Source of the DNA: Tretioscincus oriximinensis
Taxonomy: Eukaryota > Chordata > Lepidosauria > Squamata > Gymnophthalmidae
Length of the DNA stretch: 64,000 nucleotides
Direction of reading: 5' to 3'
NCBI GenBank assembly: GCA_022410635.1
Contig: JAJVDF010000251.1
Span: forward strand, 1,733,493-1,797,492
Shown here: positions 48,401 to 60,699 of the stretch, piece after piece
Numbering within the stretch: position 1 is the first letter of the stretch
Layout: each line of letters begins with the position of its first letter
Position numbers and translations under genes: made by a program
The notes under the pieces: generated by a model
What the model was told of the DNA's origin: nothing
The model's database searches: none
Seen by the model: the letters and a program-made list of their open reading frames with translations, nothing else

Positions 48401-51400
48401 TCCAGATTTAAGATAGTGAAACAAAACATGCTGTGGGGAAATACCCTAAACTTCACTTTATTCAGTGCATATGATATTAGTGCTTAGACACTGTCTGCCA
48501 GTACTCAATTAAAATGTAAAAACCACACGTATTTCTTAAAGACCAACCCATCTTAACAATAGGCATTGTCAAAAATATGCTTCACTTGCATAGATCTGAG
48601 ATATTTTGAAGAGTGTAGCAGATACGTTCAAAACAAAGCATACTCCTTGTTGACCTTGGCCTTTCTGCATTTACCTCAAATATAGATTACTGTTCCTCAT
48701 AGTTCTCTCAGGCGATATCTATGGATGGATAGAAAGGCCCTGTCTCCTCTGCTATGTTTAGTCTGCCCCAAACAGACAGCACATATTCCAGACCCAAATT
48801 GAGATAAGATACTGGGAGACCTTAATAGTGAATCTAAAAGGGTCAGAGAAAAACCTTGATTGGGGGAACCAAAATCTTGATCATCTTGAAGATGTCTTTT
48901 TAGGGGTGGGGGGGAGGTGTCTTCTGGGTTAACTTTCTTTGGATTCAGTCCAATACAAATCATTACCTTCACCCTGAAGTTTTATAGTGGTTTACATAAA
49001 CATTTATAAACATTTATAAATATTTATAAATAAAAAGCATATGAGATAAGTCACTACTGGTAGCTGATGCTGTATCTTCATAGCATATTCTTTCTAAGAG
49101 GAAATTGTCCTCCTCTTCCTTGCACCCAATTTGAGAATCTTTATCTTCAACTTATGTTTTTTAAAAAAATCATATTGTTATATATTGTACATTATCCAAC
49201 ACATACTAGGATCACAAAAAAATAAACAAAAATAATTAATGCACAATGACAGCTTAATATTTATTGCATACTTTGGAGGTTTTGAGGGAAGGTACTACAG
49301 ACTTTGGAAACCTAAGTATGTTTATCCCTAACACAAGGAGAATTTCCTATACCTTGAAACAGGAAAAACAATATCTGCTATACACTAAAAATGCAGTTGG
49401 AAGATGCTCTTCAATTATGGTGAAATATTATGCTTGTAGCCAAAGTGGCATTTGGTCTCTGGGTGTAGAACATTTTCTGAGTTGAACAATGAAGAACTGT
49501 TGTCAGGGTCAAACATATCTCCTTGTTATTCTAGCAACTAAAAGGGTGAGGGATGGAAGAACAAATCCATTTGCTTCCTAACATAAGAATTCTTTGATCT
49601 CATTCACTCTGGTAATGGACCGGATTACTGATAATAAGAAGAAATTGTACTTGGACTTTCATTAGCTGAAAAATAGCAGTGCTTCAATGGTCAGTCATCC
49701 TATTCTCCGTCCATTGTATTGATATCATTTGCTGACTATAGCCCTAGCTACACACAGACCTCACTTTGTGCTTCAAAATGAATTTCAAATAAACTTATAG
49801 GTGTTTGTGCTTAAAGGAAAGACAGACATGAACAGCTGAGGCACATCTAGTACACTTGATCTTAGTACAAGAGTTCTGTCCCCCTACCATACTACTATTT
49901 ATAAGTCTCTGGTAGCCTTCTTCTGTTTTAATACTCAAGGATATTCCTGCCTTAAACTAGAAATTAACAAGCCTAAAATCAATGTGTGCTCTTGTAAAAG
50001 TCTGCAATATTGTAGAATAAAAAATATAGGAAAAAATAGATCTTGTTCAATTTGTGACTCTTTGCAGAAGTCCTCTAGTGCAAGCAATTGCCAGCTAGAT
50101 TGCTAAACTTTCTTCTTTCGGTAGTTCTTCAAGCAAAAGCTTGGTGTTTACTGTTCACTTTCTTGTATAAGGTTAGGGCAGAGTGACTGTAGGTTGCAAA
50201 ATATTTTAACCTTTATAATCTTTTCTGCTCCCTGTCATGTAAGCAGATGTTCCTGCAGGGAAAGGAGTAGTTAGAAGAGAAGTGGAATGAACTCAGCATC
50301 AGTTATTTTACTCTATTTCCATTTTAAGGAATGGCAATTCCAAAAGTTCTTTCTCCTTTCCCTGTAAGCACTGGATCTCAGATTAACTCAAAGAAGTAGT
50401 TCATGTTTGTTCTTTCTACCTGGAAAATCTCACTAAAGTATACGAAGAACAGATATCACTGAAATCTGGTGAATAAGAATCCAATCAATGGATACAACTC
50501 TAACAGCAAAAAACTTGGCAAAATGAAGAGATAAAAAGTTGTTCGGGCTGTGTTTTGAACCACTTATCTTCAATTTCCTTTATAATTGAAAATGTGGTTA
50601 ACATTATCATGATTAGAAAAAACAGCAGCAGTTAATATGCCTTTCCCTCCACCAAGGAAACATAATACAATAAGTTTTAGAATAAGTCTAATCTATTGTA
50701 GGAAATGTAAAGTAATAGAAACTTTTTATCATACAACACGTAATGGATTTAATTCCAACATTTTGGTCAAAATATTTTATTAAAATATTTTATTAATACA
50801 GACAGTTATGGCAGATTCTACAGTGGCATTGTTAAGGGTTTTCAATAGTCCATACAGTAAAATTGTTACATAAGGCTATTATGGTTTTCTTATTGGATGC
50901 TGCTGAAAACAGAAAATTATTTGAACCATGGTGAACAAAACATTATCTTAAAACAGGTAACCCCCCACCCCCACCCCAAATGTCACTATTATGCCAACAC
51001 CACTATTATGAGAACACTAGGAATTATTTCTATTCTACGTGATCTAAAGTAATTGAATATGCACACAAAATGGGCACCTATCAGCTTCTCAGTGCCTAAG
51101 TTCTTAACCAAGAATCTTTCTTTGAAGCACTGTTCTATGTTGGGGTCTAGGTACCTATCTTCTGCATGCTAGTATGGTATAAGAAAGGGCTGAGCTGGTA
51201 CACTCTGGTTGCATTAAATGGACTCCTAGTCTAGAATAATACTGGCAGAATTTTGGAGAATTTGAGGCGGAACAGAGAAACAATTACCATGCTAATGCTC
51301 TGTTCCTGAATTGCTTATTTTATTTGTTTGTTTATACTTAAATCTCATCCTATAACCGACAGGGCAATAATAAAAGCAAAAGTCCCATTCAACTCATTGT

Positions 51401-51560
51401 TCAAACAAAGAGTTTGATGTTTTGCCCCAACCCTAAGAAATCTTTCTTCCAACTGATTTCAGGATAGTTTGCCTTGTCATCAAGTGCCCATGCTCTAAGT
51501 AATCTTATGAGGCACTTTTCAAGGAAATTGCTAAGGTCCAGAACAAAAGAGCATCTACAG
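48401..51560. other. No supported gene
   Basis: AT-rich DNA. Only a SINE-tail-like stub at 51312-51365 and a weak R2 echo at 51285-51312 were noticed. Confidence 0.35.
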
Positions 51561-51575
51561 CAATCTTCCATTAAT

Positions 51576-54230
51576 TTATGATTTTACTCTGACAAACAGA
51601 GAAAGGAAGTTATCAATTTGACAGGATTTGTGCTTGACGAAGTCATTGTTTTTGTGGTGGTGAAAGATCAGCTTTTTGTATAATAAACTGTTAAAGCTTT
51701 CCATACGTGATGATTTGAATAGGATCCTCTTATCTGTGTTCTGTTTTTGATACATTGATAAATTTCTTCTCCTCCAAATGTCAAAGGTGGTAGAGGTTTC
51801 GGATAGTATATCAGATGGGTCCCTCAGGCCTTTTTTGCACCTACATTTATTCTGGATTAAAGGTCCATTTGGTTCACTTGTAAGTTGCATAGATCTAAGC
51901 ATTTTGCTCTGACTGCTTAAGTCTATTGGAAAGAGTTGATTGTGTATTAGTTGACTTTAGACTGACGTTTCTTTTGGCTGACTGCATTTGCACTGGCACT
52001 AAAGGATATGATAAATTAACCTAGCTGGATATTTGCCCCTGCCTTCCTCTATTGCAGATACTGGGTGATAGATGAATGCTTGGAGGCTTCTTTCTGGGTC
52101 CAGTGAAATCACATGTATAGAATCTTCTGCTGGATTTCCTTTCTGTTGGCTTAAGTTCTTATCACCTCTTGTTTTTAACAAAATTGTCATAGCATTGACA
52201 TCTTGTGTTTGGTTCAAATGAGAAATGCTTTACGCCCTAGGCAAAATATGGAATAGAAAAAGTAATACCTCACTGTTTTAGAGCAGAAGGAAAGCCACCT
52301 ACACTCATAAGGGTTTTGAATTTCAGCCTGTCCAGCCGGCAGTGTTCTAGGCTTCACTGATGCTCTTGAGAAATTTAGTTTCCCAGCTCTGCTGGAAGAC
52401 AACTGAAATTACATGCTGCAAACAAAACAACTAGTGCACACATCATATTTGTTTCCTAGCAATTTATAAAATATGACAGGACACTTTTTTAGTTGATGAC
52501 TATTCTGAGATTGCTGACTGTGTTGCTAGACGTTTGGAAAAACGGTGCTGAAAACAGTGTGTGATTTACTTAAGACATCAGAATTCAAAAGGAACCTTGC
52601 TGGTTTGGACTGCAACACATCTAAGTTTATCAGTACTGTTTTATAAATAAACAAATTAACAAACCCATTGAATTCAACATCTTGTGTCACATATTGGCCC
52701 ATCTATTGCCTCTGAGCAACTGAGGCGGCTGAGAAAGACAAATATTCACTACTTAGGATAATGGCTGCCTGAGTTCACCAAGCAATCTTGTAGCATGGAC
52801 AAAGCTTTTTGAAATGGTTACTGCCATCTAAGAGATCTTGCATGGTATGACCGCAGTGACAACATCTGGACAATTGTGTGTTTGAACAACAGTGTCTGCA
52901 AACTGTTGCATCCCAAAGGAAGGCACACTCTAGCTTGAAGATTGGGCATGGAATCTGAAGCTGCATCTACACATCACTTTTATTCCACTACTATAGTGAA
53001 ATATTCCACAATATTCCACTAAAGCATTGTGTGGACTAGTTTATTCCAAAATATCCATGCTTGATTGTGGAACAGAGTGGAATATAGTGGAATAAATAAG
53101 CTAGACTATTGCAGCATTGTAGAGGGGAACTATGAAAAAACAGTCAAGTTCAGTAGCAGACTGGGAGATAAAGGGTGGCAGTGCAGATGCCACATGCCAA
53201 CTTCCCTGCCCAGCACATATGCAAATTTCCATACACATACTGGACATCTTGTGCTGCATGCACACATGCATGCAAAGCATCACGTGCCTTGAAGCTGCAN
53301 TGTTTAAGAAGAAGATAAAACCCAGGGCAGATCTTAGAGCACACAGGACCCACTTTATTGAGGAGCACTTACTATTGGCCAAACCTGGGAGTCAGGCATT
53401 TATTGTAGGATTAGAACACAGTCTGTTCTGGCATCATTTCACTGAGCTTCAGAAGTGGCCCATTTCTGTGGTCATTCCAGGATTTATGCCTGAAATCTCC
53501 ATTACTTGCAACTCTGAAGCTAGAAGCCTTTTCCCTCAAAGCTTCAACTGCAATGTGCTGATATCTATGACAAAGGCTGGAAGCTCCTTCTGCTCTGCCC
53601 CCAGTATCTATCTGGCCTGCATTGCTTTACATGAATCAGGCAAATTTTCTATGGCACAGGCCATAAGTTTGTGCACTGAAGTTAGCAGGAAGTTTGAAAC
53701 TGGAAGTCATAGGAGTTGTTTTAGATCATGATTCTTCATTTGTTTTATATTCCATTGGATAAGCAGTTCTGGGAAAACTCCAGAATATCATCTACAAATT
53801 CCAGAATTTGCTCAATGAACTGATTCTGCTGTCAAGCTGACAATTGACCTTGACTTGTTCGTTTCAAGATACATTGCTGAAAAACTTCTTGCTGTCTGTT
53901 GTTCAACAAAAGACAGTGAGTTAACAAGCTCTTGAACTTGCATTGAAATTGATTGCTCTGCAGTAGACTTCTTTAAGAAAACATGCCTTTGTACGAAAGA
54001 GATCCCAGATTTGAACAATTTAAGATGGCAGAAAAAAGACCTTCAAGTGGCAAATGATGACATGCATTGGCAACAGTTTTATTCTGTAGTTCTTATTCTG
54101 ATTGGCAATATGCATATACAAAATCTCACAAGCAATTTAGAGATAGTTGCATGTTCCCAATCAGCAGCTACCATTTCTAAACTCCTTTTTGAGATCTTTT
54201 TTTTNAACTTTGTGAGGTGCAGCTGAAATG
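51576..54230 (-). pseudogene. Possible decayed coding region, family unknown
   Basis: A run of minus-strand frames (54018-53812, 52966-52775, 52402-52214, 52217-51999, 51902-51576) has ordinary amino-acid composition. Frames overlap or switch at short distances, and stops interrupt the DNA between them. One frame contains a Cys/His-rich segment (CRHCCSNTQLSRCCHCGH). I recognise no family. It could be a broken gene, a retrocopy or chance. No polyA or duplication boundary was identified. Confidence 0.2.
52964..53106. mobile_element. Candidate small foldback element
   Basis: It opens with AGCTGCATCTACACATCACT. TTTATTCCACTACTATAGTG at the left pairs partly with the complement of GGAATATAGTGGAATAAAT at the right. 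ATTCCAC motifs recur inside. Confidence 0.4.
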
Positions 54231-54569
54231 ATCAACTAGAAGGGCAACAGACCATAAATAAAGAAGGCAGAAGATACATTGCTTAACACCTTAAGGCTTG
54301 CAGTTAGCTGACATAGCCTCCTGAGTCTGATTTAGGTCCTGGCACTTCAGGCAAGAGCACAGTATTTCTCCTCAATTTCTATTGGTTGTTAATATTTGTA
54401 TGCCTCTTTTATCCACATGTAGACTTCCAGAAGATCTTCCTTGAATGTCTTTTTTATAACAAAAGTATAGAGCTAGGAATCAGCAATAGGTGAGAGCTCC
54501 ATCTAGTGGGCTTGGATGAAGCAGGAGTTGTCAAGAGTTTGCGCTTCTGTTTTCCAGTCTCCAGTCAGA

Positions 54570-54650
54570 AGCCCTGGTCATACGTGGACTTTTAAACTAT
54601 CTTCACCCCTGAATTTTCTGGTTTTCAGTCCAAATCAAAACTCCCCCCCC
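54570..54650. mobile_element. Fragment related to the 22718 MITE
   Basis: GCCCTGGTCATACGTGGACT followed by TTTAAA resembles the terminal repeat GGTCACACGTTTACTTTTAA. The other end is unclear. Confidence 0.35.
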
Positions 54651-55369
54651 CCTATTTTTCAGACTAGTCCTATAGGTGGTCATAGCTGACTCTAGGCAGT
54701 TCATCAGAAGTTCCCAGGAAACAGCATATAGTCATTGGATTTCTTTGAAGCCCCATATGCATTGAATATTCCTTAGGTGATAAAAGACATTTTGACTTTC
54801 AGCATCCTGCCTCCACATTCAATTTATTGATCCAAAGAGATGCCTTGGATACTTCTTGTTTCTAATCTTGTTACTGTGTCTCCCAATTCCTGCCCCGATC
54901 TTGTTTTCCAGGTAAAAATTGATCTTGTCAAAACAAACCAAATCAGCTGCATTTGGATGATAAGCAAATCAGTTCAACAAAAATGTATGCACAAATAGTT
55001 ACCTTTATAGTTAAGGCCAAGGAGTATAATGTGTTTGATAGGAGTAAGAGAGGCAGTAAAACTTGTCTTGGGGTTTTGCTATCACAAGAATAAGAAATAA
55101 AGACTATATATTTAGAAAACATCCAATCTAGCTTTTGGTGTGAAATATTTGTAATTCAAGGCTACAGATGTGCAACAAGTAGTTCAAACAACTTGTGTTC
55201 ACATTGGTTTTTATTGAAATGAATGTGTCATAGTTGGATCGTTCCAGAGTCTCAATGGTAATGAACATGAACTGTTAACATCTTGCATTTTATGCTTTCC
55301 TGTGCTTATGAAGGACAGAAATTCCATGTAAAATTGCATATAAGCTACCAGAGTTTTAAAAATATAATC

Positions 55370-55443
55370 ACTGCTCAAAAGAACTAAGGGAACACCTCAG
55401 TCATACAAGGGTGCTTAGGTGTTCTCTTAATATTTCTGAGCAA
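55370..55443. mobile_element. Tc1/mariner-type foldback remnant
   Basis: ACTGCTCAAAAGAACTAAGG then GAACACCT at left and its imperfect complement AGGTGTTCTCTTAATATTTC, TGAGCA at right. Same family and size as 43215-43288. Confidence 0.65.
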
Positions 55444-55674
55444 AGATTTTATGATCCTTGAATGAATCTAATTTGCTTTGCTTTAGTGCTTGATAGTTTC
55501 ATAATATCGATCTAAGAAATAAATTTGCTGGATTTCTTATTCATAGGGAAAACTTTTGTCTTATGCTGTATCTTCAAGACATTTTGGTTTGTTTGCCCTC
55601 AGTCTGGACTATGATAGTGTGGGAACAAGTAATTATATCTGTCTTTGTGGAAAGACAGCACTATGACATNATTG

Positions 55675-56072
55675 ATGATGATGAAGAAGAAGAAGAAAAA
55701 GAAGAAGAAAAAAAAAGAAAAGGAAAAAGAAGAAGAAGGAGGAGGAGGAAGAGGAGGAGGAGGAGAAGGAGAAAGAGAAGGAGAAGGAGGACTAGGTTTT
55801 TACACCCTGCTTTTCTCATCCAAAGGGACTCAAAGGGTATTTTTCACCCAAAGGCTTACATTTTATCTTCCCCACCAAGCTGTATTGGTTCCTATTTATC
55901 TAGTCAAAATCTGTTNCAATTTCTTGCAATTCTTGCTTTTGAATAGCTGGGTTGGCTACAGCTACAGTCTGGTAGAAGGCACTCAAACCACCCCACGTCT
56001 GACACAGAACTTCGAAACCTGATCTCTCAGATGAAAGACTGTTTCCTTAACGACCGCGCTATTCGTGCCATC
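55675..56072 (-). mobile_element. tRNA-headed SINE, copy 4, with expanded purine tail
   Basis: Minus-strand head AATAGCGCGGTCGTTAAGGA and CAGGTTTCGAAGTT. The body is shared with the other copies. The tail has expanded into about 115 bases of GAA/GGA repeats (55680-55795), which form long false open frames of Glu/Lys/Arg. Confidence 0.75.
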
Positions 56073-57149
56073 ATATAATATAATTTGTCCAACAGCTAAA
56101 ATGAAAAATCTGGAATAATTTGTTTTTGTTTCTTTCTTTTTAGGTCTGCTGAAACAGATCTTGTTATGCCCATGGTAGCAATTTTAGGAACTTCTTGAAG
56201 TGTGGGGGTCATGAGGGTTTTTTTTTTAAGAGGTTCTATCAAAACCTTATAGCAAGAGAAGAAGAAGGATGTGGCAAAGTGTGAGGATGTATTTAAAAGG
56301 GAACAAAACTTTCCCTAAAAATAAGAGAGGACTCAGTATTCAGTTGTGGACTCAAGTGAAGGATGAGCTCACCAAATAAACTGGAGCTGCAGACATACAG
56401 ACTTACATCATTACCCCCCTTTTGCTCCTTTCTCCATCCATTAGCTTCACTCCTTTTCAGGTTCACTAAATCAACGCAGTGAGCAGGGACAATATGCTTC
56501 TGTCATTATCCTTTAAGGAAAGCAGTAAATACAAAGATAGCCAGCCGCAAGGGAGCTACCCAGCCCAGCTCCCTCTAATATAAGATCAAGTAGAGACTTT
56601 TGAAGTCCCCCCCCCCCTTTCCTGATTGGGGATAATTATCTCCCCTTCATTATCAGGAATATTCTTGTTTTCCTCCAGCAAAATCAAACAAAATTTATAA
56701 AGAGTTGGAGCTCAAAACCCCAAGGCACAGAACAAAGAGCTCCTTTCAACCTTGGCTGTCATTTGGCTTCATGCCCTTATTAATTTTTTTTTGCTACAAC
56801 AGAACAACAAATGGGGAGTTTGAATTAAATCTCTTCTTAGGAAGTAAGGGCTCTGGCTTTCACTGATAGGTTCTGTGCATATTGGACTGCATTCCTTCAG
56901 TCCAATAAATATGTACCTTGGGTGTCAACACACAAGATGTTTTGAATGCTGGAAGGACCCAAGCATTGGGATGCAGAAAAAAAGTTTTTAAAACAGGTGT
57001 CCCTAAACCTCCTATCTTGCTTATCTTCTCATCATCACCTTCACCACAAAGCATAGCAACCCCTTCTTAGTAACAAGCGGCTGACATTCCTTGGATTTCT
57101 GAATCACTTATTGATTTGTCCCTTAAAGCTTTTAGAGCTCCCTGCTGCA

Positions 57150-57470
57150 TTAAGAAGGAGAAGGAGGAGGAGAAAGAGAAGAAGAACTGAGTTTTTATAT
57201 CCCACTTTTCTCACCCAAAGGGACTCAAAGTGGCTTACAAGGGTAGCTTTTGCCCAAAGGCTTACATCCTATCTTCCCCACTAGGCTGTGGTGGTTCCTA
57301 TTTATCTAGTTGCAGTCAGCTGCAATTTCTTGCAATTCTTGCTTTTGAATAGCTGGATTGGCTAGAGCTACAGGCTAGCAGAATCTGCTCACCCCTCCCC
57401 ATGACAGACACAGGGCCTCTAAATCCGATCTCTCAGATGAGAAATCATCCCCTTAGCAATTGAGCCAAGT
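57150..57470 (-). mobile_element. tRNA-headed SINE with purine tail, copy 5
   Basis: Body landmarks (TTCTCACCCAAAGGGACTCA, AAGTGGCTTACAAGGGTAGC, CTTGCAATTCTTGCTTTTGA on the plus strand) match the other copies. A GAAGGAGAAGGAGGAGGAGA tail lies at 57152-57186. Confidence 0.75.
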
Positions 57471-57589
57471 AAAACTTTTCTTTCCTATTTATGGAAGGGA
57501 CAGATAAATAGGGACTTGGGGAAAGAGTAGGATATCTTACGAGTAAGGTATCCCAAACTCATATCAGAACCAACCTTGGTGTAGAAAAA

Positions 57590-58012
57590 TGCAGCAAAAA
57601 TGATCAAGGGTCTGGAGCACCTCCCTTGTGAAGTCAGGCTGCAACGTCTGGGCCTCTTCAGCCTCAAAAGATGACGTTTGAGCAATGATCTGATAGAAGT
57701 GTACAAAATCATGCATGGGATGGACAGGGTGAATAGAGAAAAAATGTTTTCTCTATCACACAACGCAAGGACAAGAGGTCACTCCTTAAAACTGATGGGT
57801 AGAAAAGTGAGAACAGACAAAAGAAAGTATTTTTTCACTCAAGGGTATAAATGGGTACTAGGATGGATGTCTGGGATGGAGCAACATTCAGGACTCCTGA
57901 AATACCATTTGCAGGGAGTCGTGAACAGGTGCATATTTTGCTTCCCTCTGTTCACACTGCCCAGGTGCATCTGGTGGGCCTCTGTGTGAGACAGAACGTT
58001 GGACTAGATTAA
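57590..58012 (+). mobile_element. CR1/L3-type LINE 3' region, longest 3' copy
   Basis: It runs from TGATCAAGGGTCTGGAGCAC through CTGGGCCTCTTCAGCCTCAA, ATGGGATGGACAGGGTGAAT, CAAGAGGTCACTCCTTAAAA and AAAGAAAGTATTTTTTCACT to AGACAGAACGTTGGACTAGA. Its 3' part matches 1-195. Confidence 0.8.
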
Positions 58013-58013
58013 C

Positions 58014-58805
58014 CTGATTTGTTGTTTGTTTTTACTATGTTATCATTTCAAACTTGTGCTCGTGTTTATGATGTCTGCATATGTTAGTCATTTTGAGTTC
58101 TTTTTAAAGTTTAGATAATTTGAAGGAAATTGGCAGCATTTTTTTTCCTTGAGGTTCCACCAAGTGGGTTTGTCTCTTGCATATCCATGACGGTGTGGGA
58201 GCTTCAAAAAGGATGCTTATTTACTGGTACTCTGAGAATTTCGAAAAGACTTGATGATAGAGAAATAACATTCAGATAAAGTCACTCTTGTACCATGATC
58301 AACTCCTGTCAACTACATGTGAAGAGCTAAAAGGTTCTCTTGCCAGCAGTACAGAAATAGTTTACTGTTGTCCATCTCGTGGGACATGCAAAGGTTGAAA
58401 GTTAAACTTGGAATTGTCTATATGCAAATCAGCTTCCATACTATAAAGGTTCAACAGCTTCTTCTTTTATAGGTGACCTTGCAATACTGTTTAATAACTA
58501 TAGAACCCCCACACTTACAGCGATTGCAATGTTTAACACTGGGCAAGCTGTTTTGTTGAATGCCCACGATACTTCAGTGCTTGTTGCTAAGTTACTAATG
58601 TTGTCCTTTGGAATTCTGAGGAAGCTTGAACTTCACTTTTGGTTGCTGCTTGGTGTCTTTAACTTGACAGTGGGGACTGAAGCTGCACTCGGACAACCTC
58701 TGCAAACTAGGAATATTCCAGGACCATACTGGGATTGGCAAACGTATCTGTAGAAATCCCAAATAGGATATTGCCCTATTATTTGGCAGAGATAGTGAGA
58801 GAGAA
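58014..58805. other. No supported gene
   Basis: A 74-codon plus-strand frame at 58529-58753 has protein-like composition but no recognisable family. Confidence 0.35.
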
Positions 58806-58996
58806 TTGCAGTACAGTAAAACCCCGGTTATCCGGACTTCGCTTAACCGAAACCCGGCTTAACCGAAGTTGTTACTGTATCTATAACAACCTTTTTCCAC
58901 NTTGCAGTACAGTAAAACCCCGGTTATCCGGACTTCGCTTAACCGAAACCCGGCTTAACCGAAGTTGTTACTGTATCTATAACAACCTTTTTCCAC
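58806..58996 (+). repeat. Exact 95-bp tandem duplication flanking an N
   Basis: 58806-58900 and 58902-58996 are identical, separated only by the N at 58901. The unit includes bases outside the transposon end (TTGCAGTA), so it is not a second insertion. Most likely two contig ends that were not merged. Confidence 0.9.
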
Positions 58997-59283
58997 CTAC
59001 GTAGTAAGGGCGCCGTGTGGCGCCCTTACTGCGTAGGTGGAAAAAGGCTTCTCCTTCCGGCACGGCTCGCGGTGCCGGAAGAAGGGCGAAAGCGAAACTG
59101 ACATCCATCGGGCGACAGCAGACGACGGATTTAAAGCATTACAGGTAAGAACAATTTCATAATTTATTTAATGCTTTAAATCCGTCGTCTGCTGTCACCC
59201 GATCGATGTCATGGATTATCCGAAAAAATTGATTATCCGAAATGGGGCTGCCCCCTTTAGTTCGGATAACCGGGGTTTTACTG
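58814..59283. mobile_element. pogo/Tigger-like MITE with nested hairpins
   Basis: Terminal repeats are CAGTAAAACCCCGGTTATCC at left and the exact complement at right, each next to a TA target dinucleotide (58812-58813 and 59284-59285). Subterminal (T/G)GATTATCCGAA-type motifs repeat. Inside are three hairpins: 58986-59014 with 59019-59047 (29-bp stem, one mismatch), 59054-59063 with 59072-59081, and about 59098-59140 with 59167-59210 (~43-bp arms). CpGs are well preserved, suggesting a young copy. No transposase. The left 95 bases are duplicated across an N (58901). Confidence 0.85.
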
Positions 59284-59289
59284 TATATC

Positions 59290-60640
59290 CTGAAGATAGT
59301 GGATAGGTCTCATAATAGTTCTGTGATATGGAGAAGGTCAATGAGAAGTAGTTCCCCACCACTACCACCATTTAGTTACCTAACCTATATAAGTCTGTCT
59401 GTCTCTTGGAGTCTGTAGTCAAAATACATTACTAGCTGCATGAGTTCTTGTGTATTAATTCATTGTTCTCACATTGCTATTACCTGCTTTTCAGTTTTAA
59501 AGGAAGAGGATACATGTTGCTTATTTATTTATTTATTTGATTATTTATTTCTATATTTACATGTCCTTTAGTAGTTGCTTGATTCTGTCATTTGATTGTA
59601 CCTTCACGTCTTTATTTTCTTGTCGACATGCCTGTTTAAATCCCAGCAGCTCCACTTTAAGTATTTAATGAAGGTGTTTATTTAAAACCACTCACTGGGA
59701 TTTCTTTTGATAGCTTAGGGTCGAGCAGGAGGTGCAACTGATTATTTCATTTTGTGCTGTTTTTATTGCCAACAATTTACATAGCATGGGACCAATTTAT
59801 TTGCTTAACTGAAATAACAGTGGCACAGATAGCAACACTGATTTTGTTGCAGCCACAGATATGAGATGCTGCTATAAGGAAGGTCTACAGTATGGGTCCA
59901 CACAGAAGTCAACAGTAATGCTGTTGTGATATTATGTAATGCTTGTTGCCTGATGGCTGACAAATGTGGGGCAAGGGCAAGTGCTCACTTCCATTTGGAA
60001 CATGCTTGGCACAGTGCATGAATGCCTAGCACTCATGTGTGCTGCCCCCAAGCATAATTGTGAGACCCTGAAGCAATAGCTGGACAAGCAAGTGTCTGCC
60101 ATTTCTTGCACTATAGTGGGAAAAAGTGCTCTGAGAACTTTTTTCCTGCTATATGTTGTAACACTAAATCAGGGCTTTATTGCACTGATATGTCACCAAA
60201 TCCAGGGGCATACCACCACCATAGCACTACCGTGACTCTTAAAGTATACTGTCTGGATGGGGCCCTAGTCGGGATTTTCCTCCGGGGCACTATGGAGTGG
60301 TATTTGTCTTACAAAAGAGAATCCACTGAATACATCTGTAATGCTTGAATGCACAAAATGCTCCCATCAGAATGTTCAGATTTGGAACAGGCAACCCAGT
60401 GAAAGTACAGAACTTGATCTATTTGGGGACAAAAATGAACCATATCCTTATAGTGAGTTCACATTTTGCAAATTCTTCCCCCCCCTCCCCCATGCCAGTT
60501 TCCTCAATTCCATTTGGAAAAATATTTTAAAAACTCCTTAAAAATCATTGGAGGCATGTATCTAAGGGAAAATTCTTCCCAGCCAGTCACCCCATTTTAA
60601 GAGTCAATTATTATTATTATTATTTTAAATTAAAGGCTTT
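59290..60640. other. No supported gene
   Basis: AT-rich DNA with a (TTTA)n run at 59520-59550. Nothing coding was recognised. Confidence 0.35.
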
Positions 60641-60699
60641 ATCACATAAAGGACTTATTCTAAATTGTATAATATAATGACTGGTATTCAACTATCAGA

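Noticed and set aside
48055..48456. 133-codon minus-strand frame as a gene
   Set aside because: It lies in a repeat (R4) whose other copy at 62545 is not open in the same way.
53132..53731. 199-codon plus-strand frame as a gene
   Set aside because: It needs an N to read through, shows no known domain, and lies opposite the broken minus-strand frames.
55563..56022. Lys/Glu/Arg-rich frames of 125-127 codons
   Set aside because: They cross the expanded GAA tail and body of a SINE.
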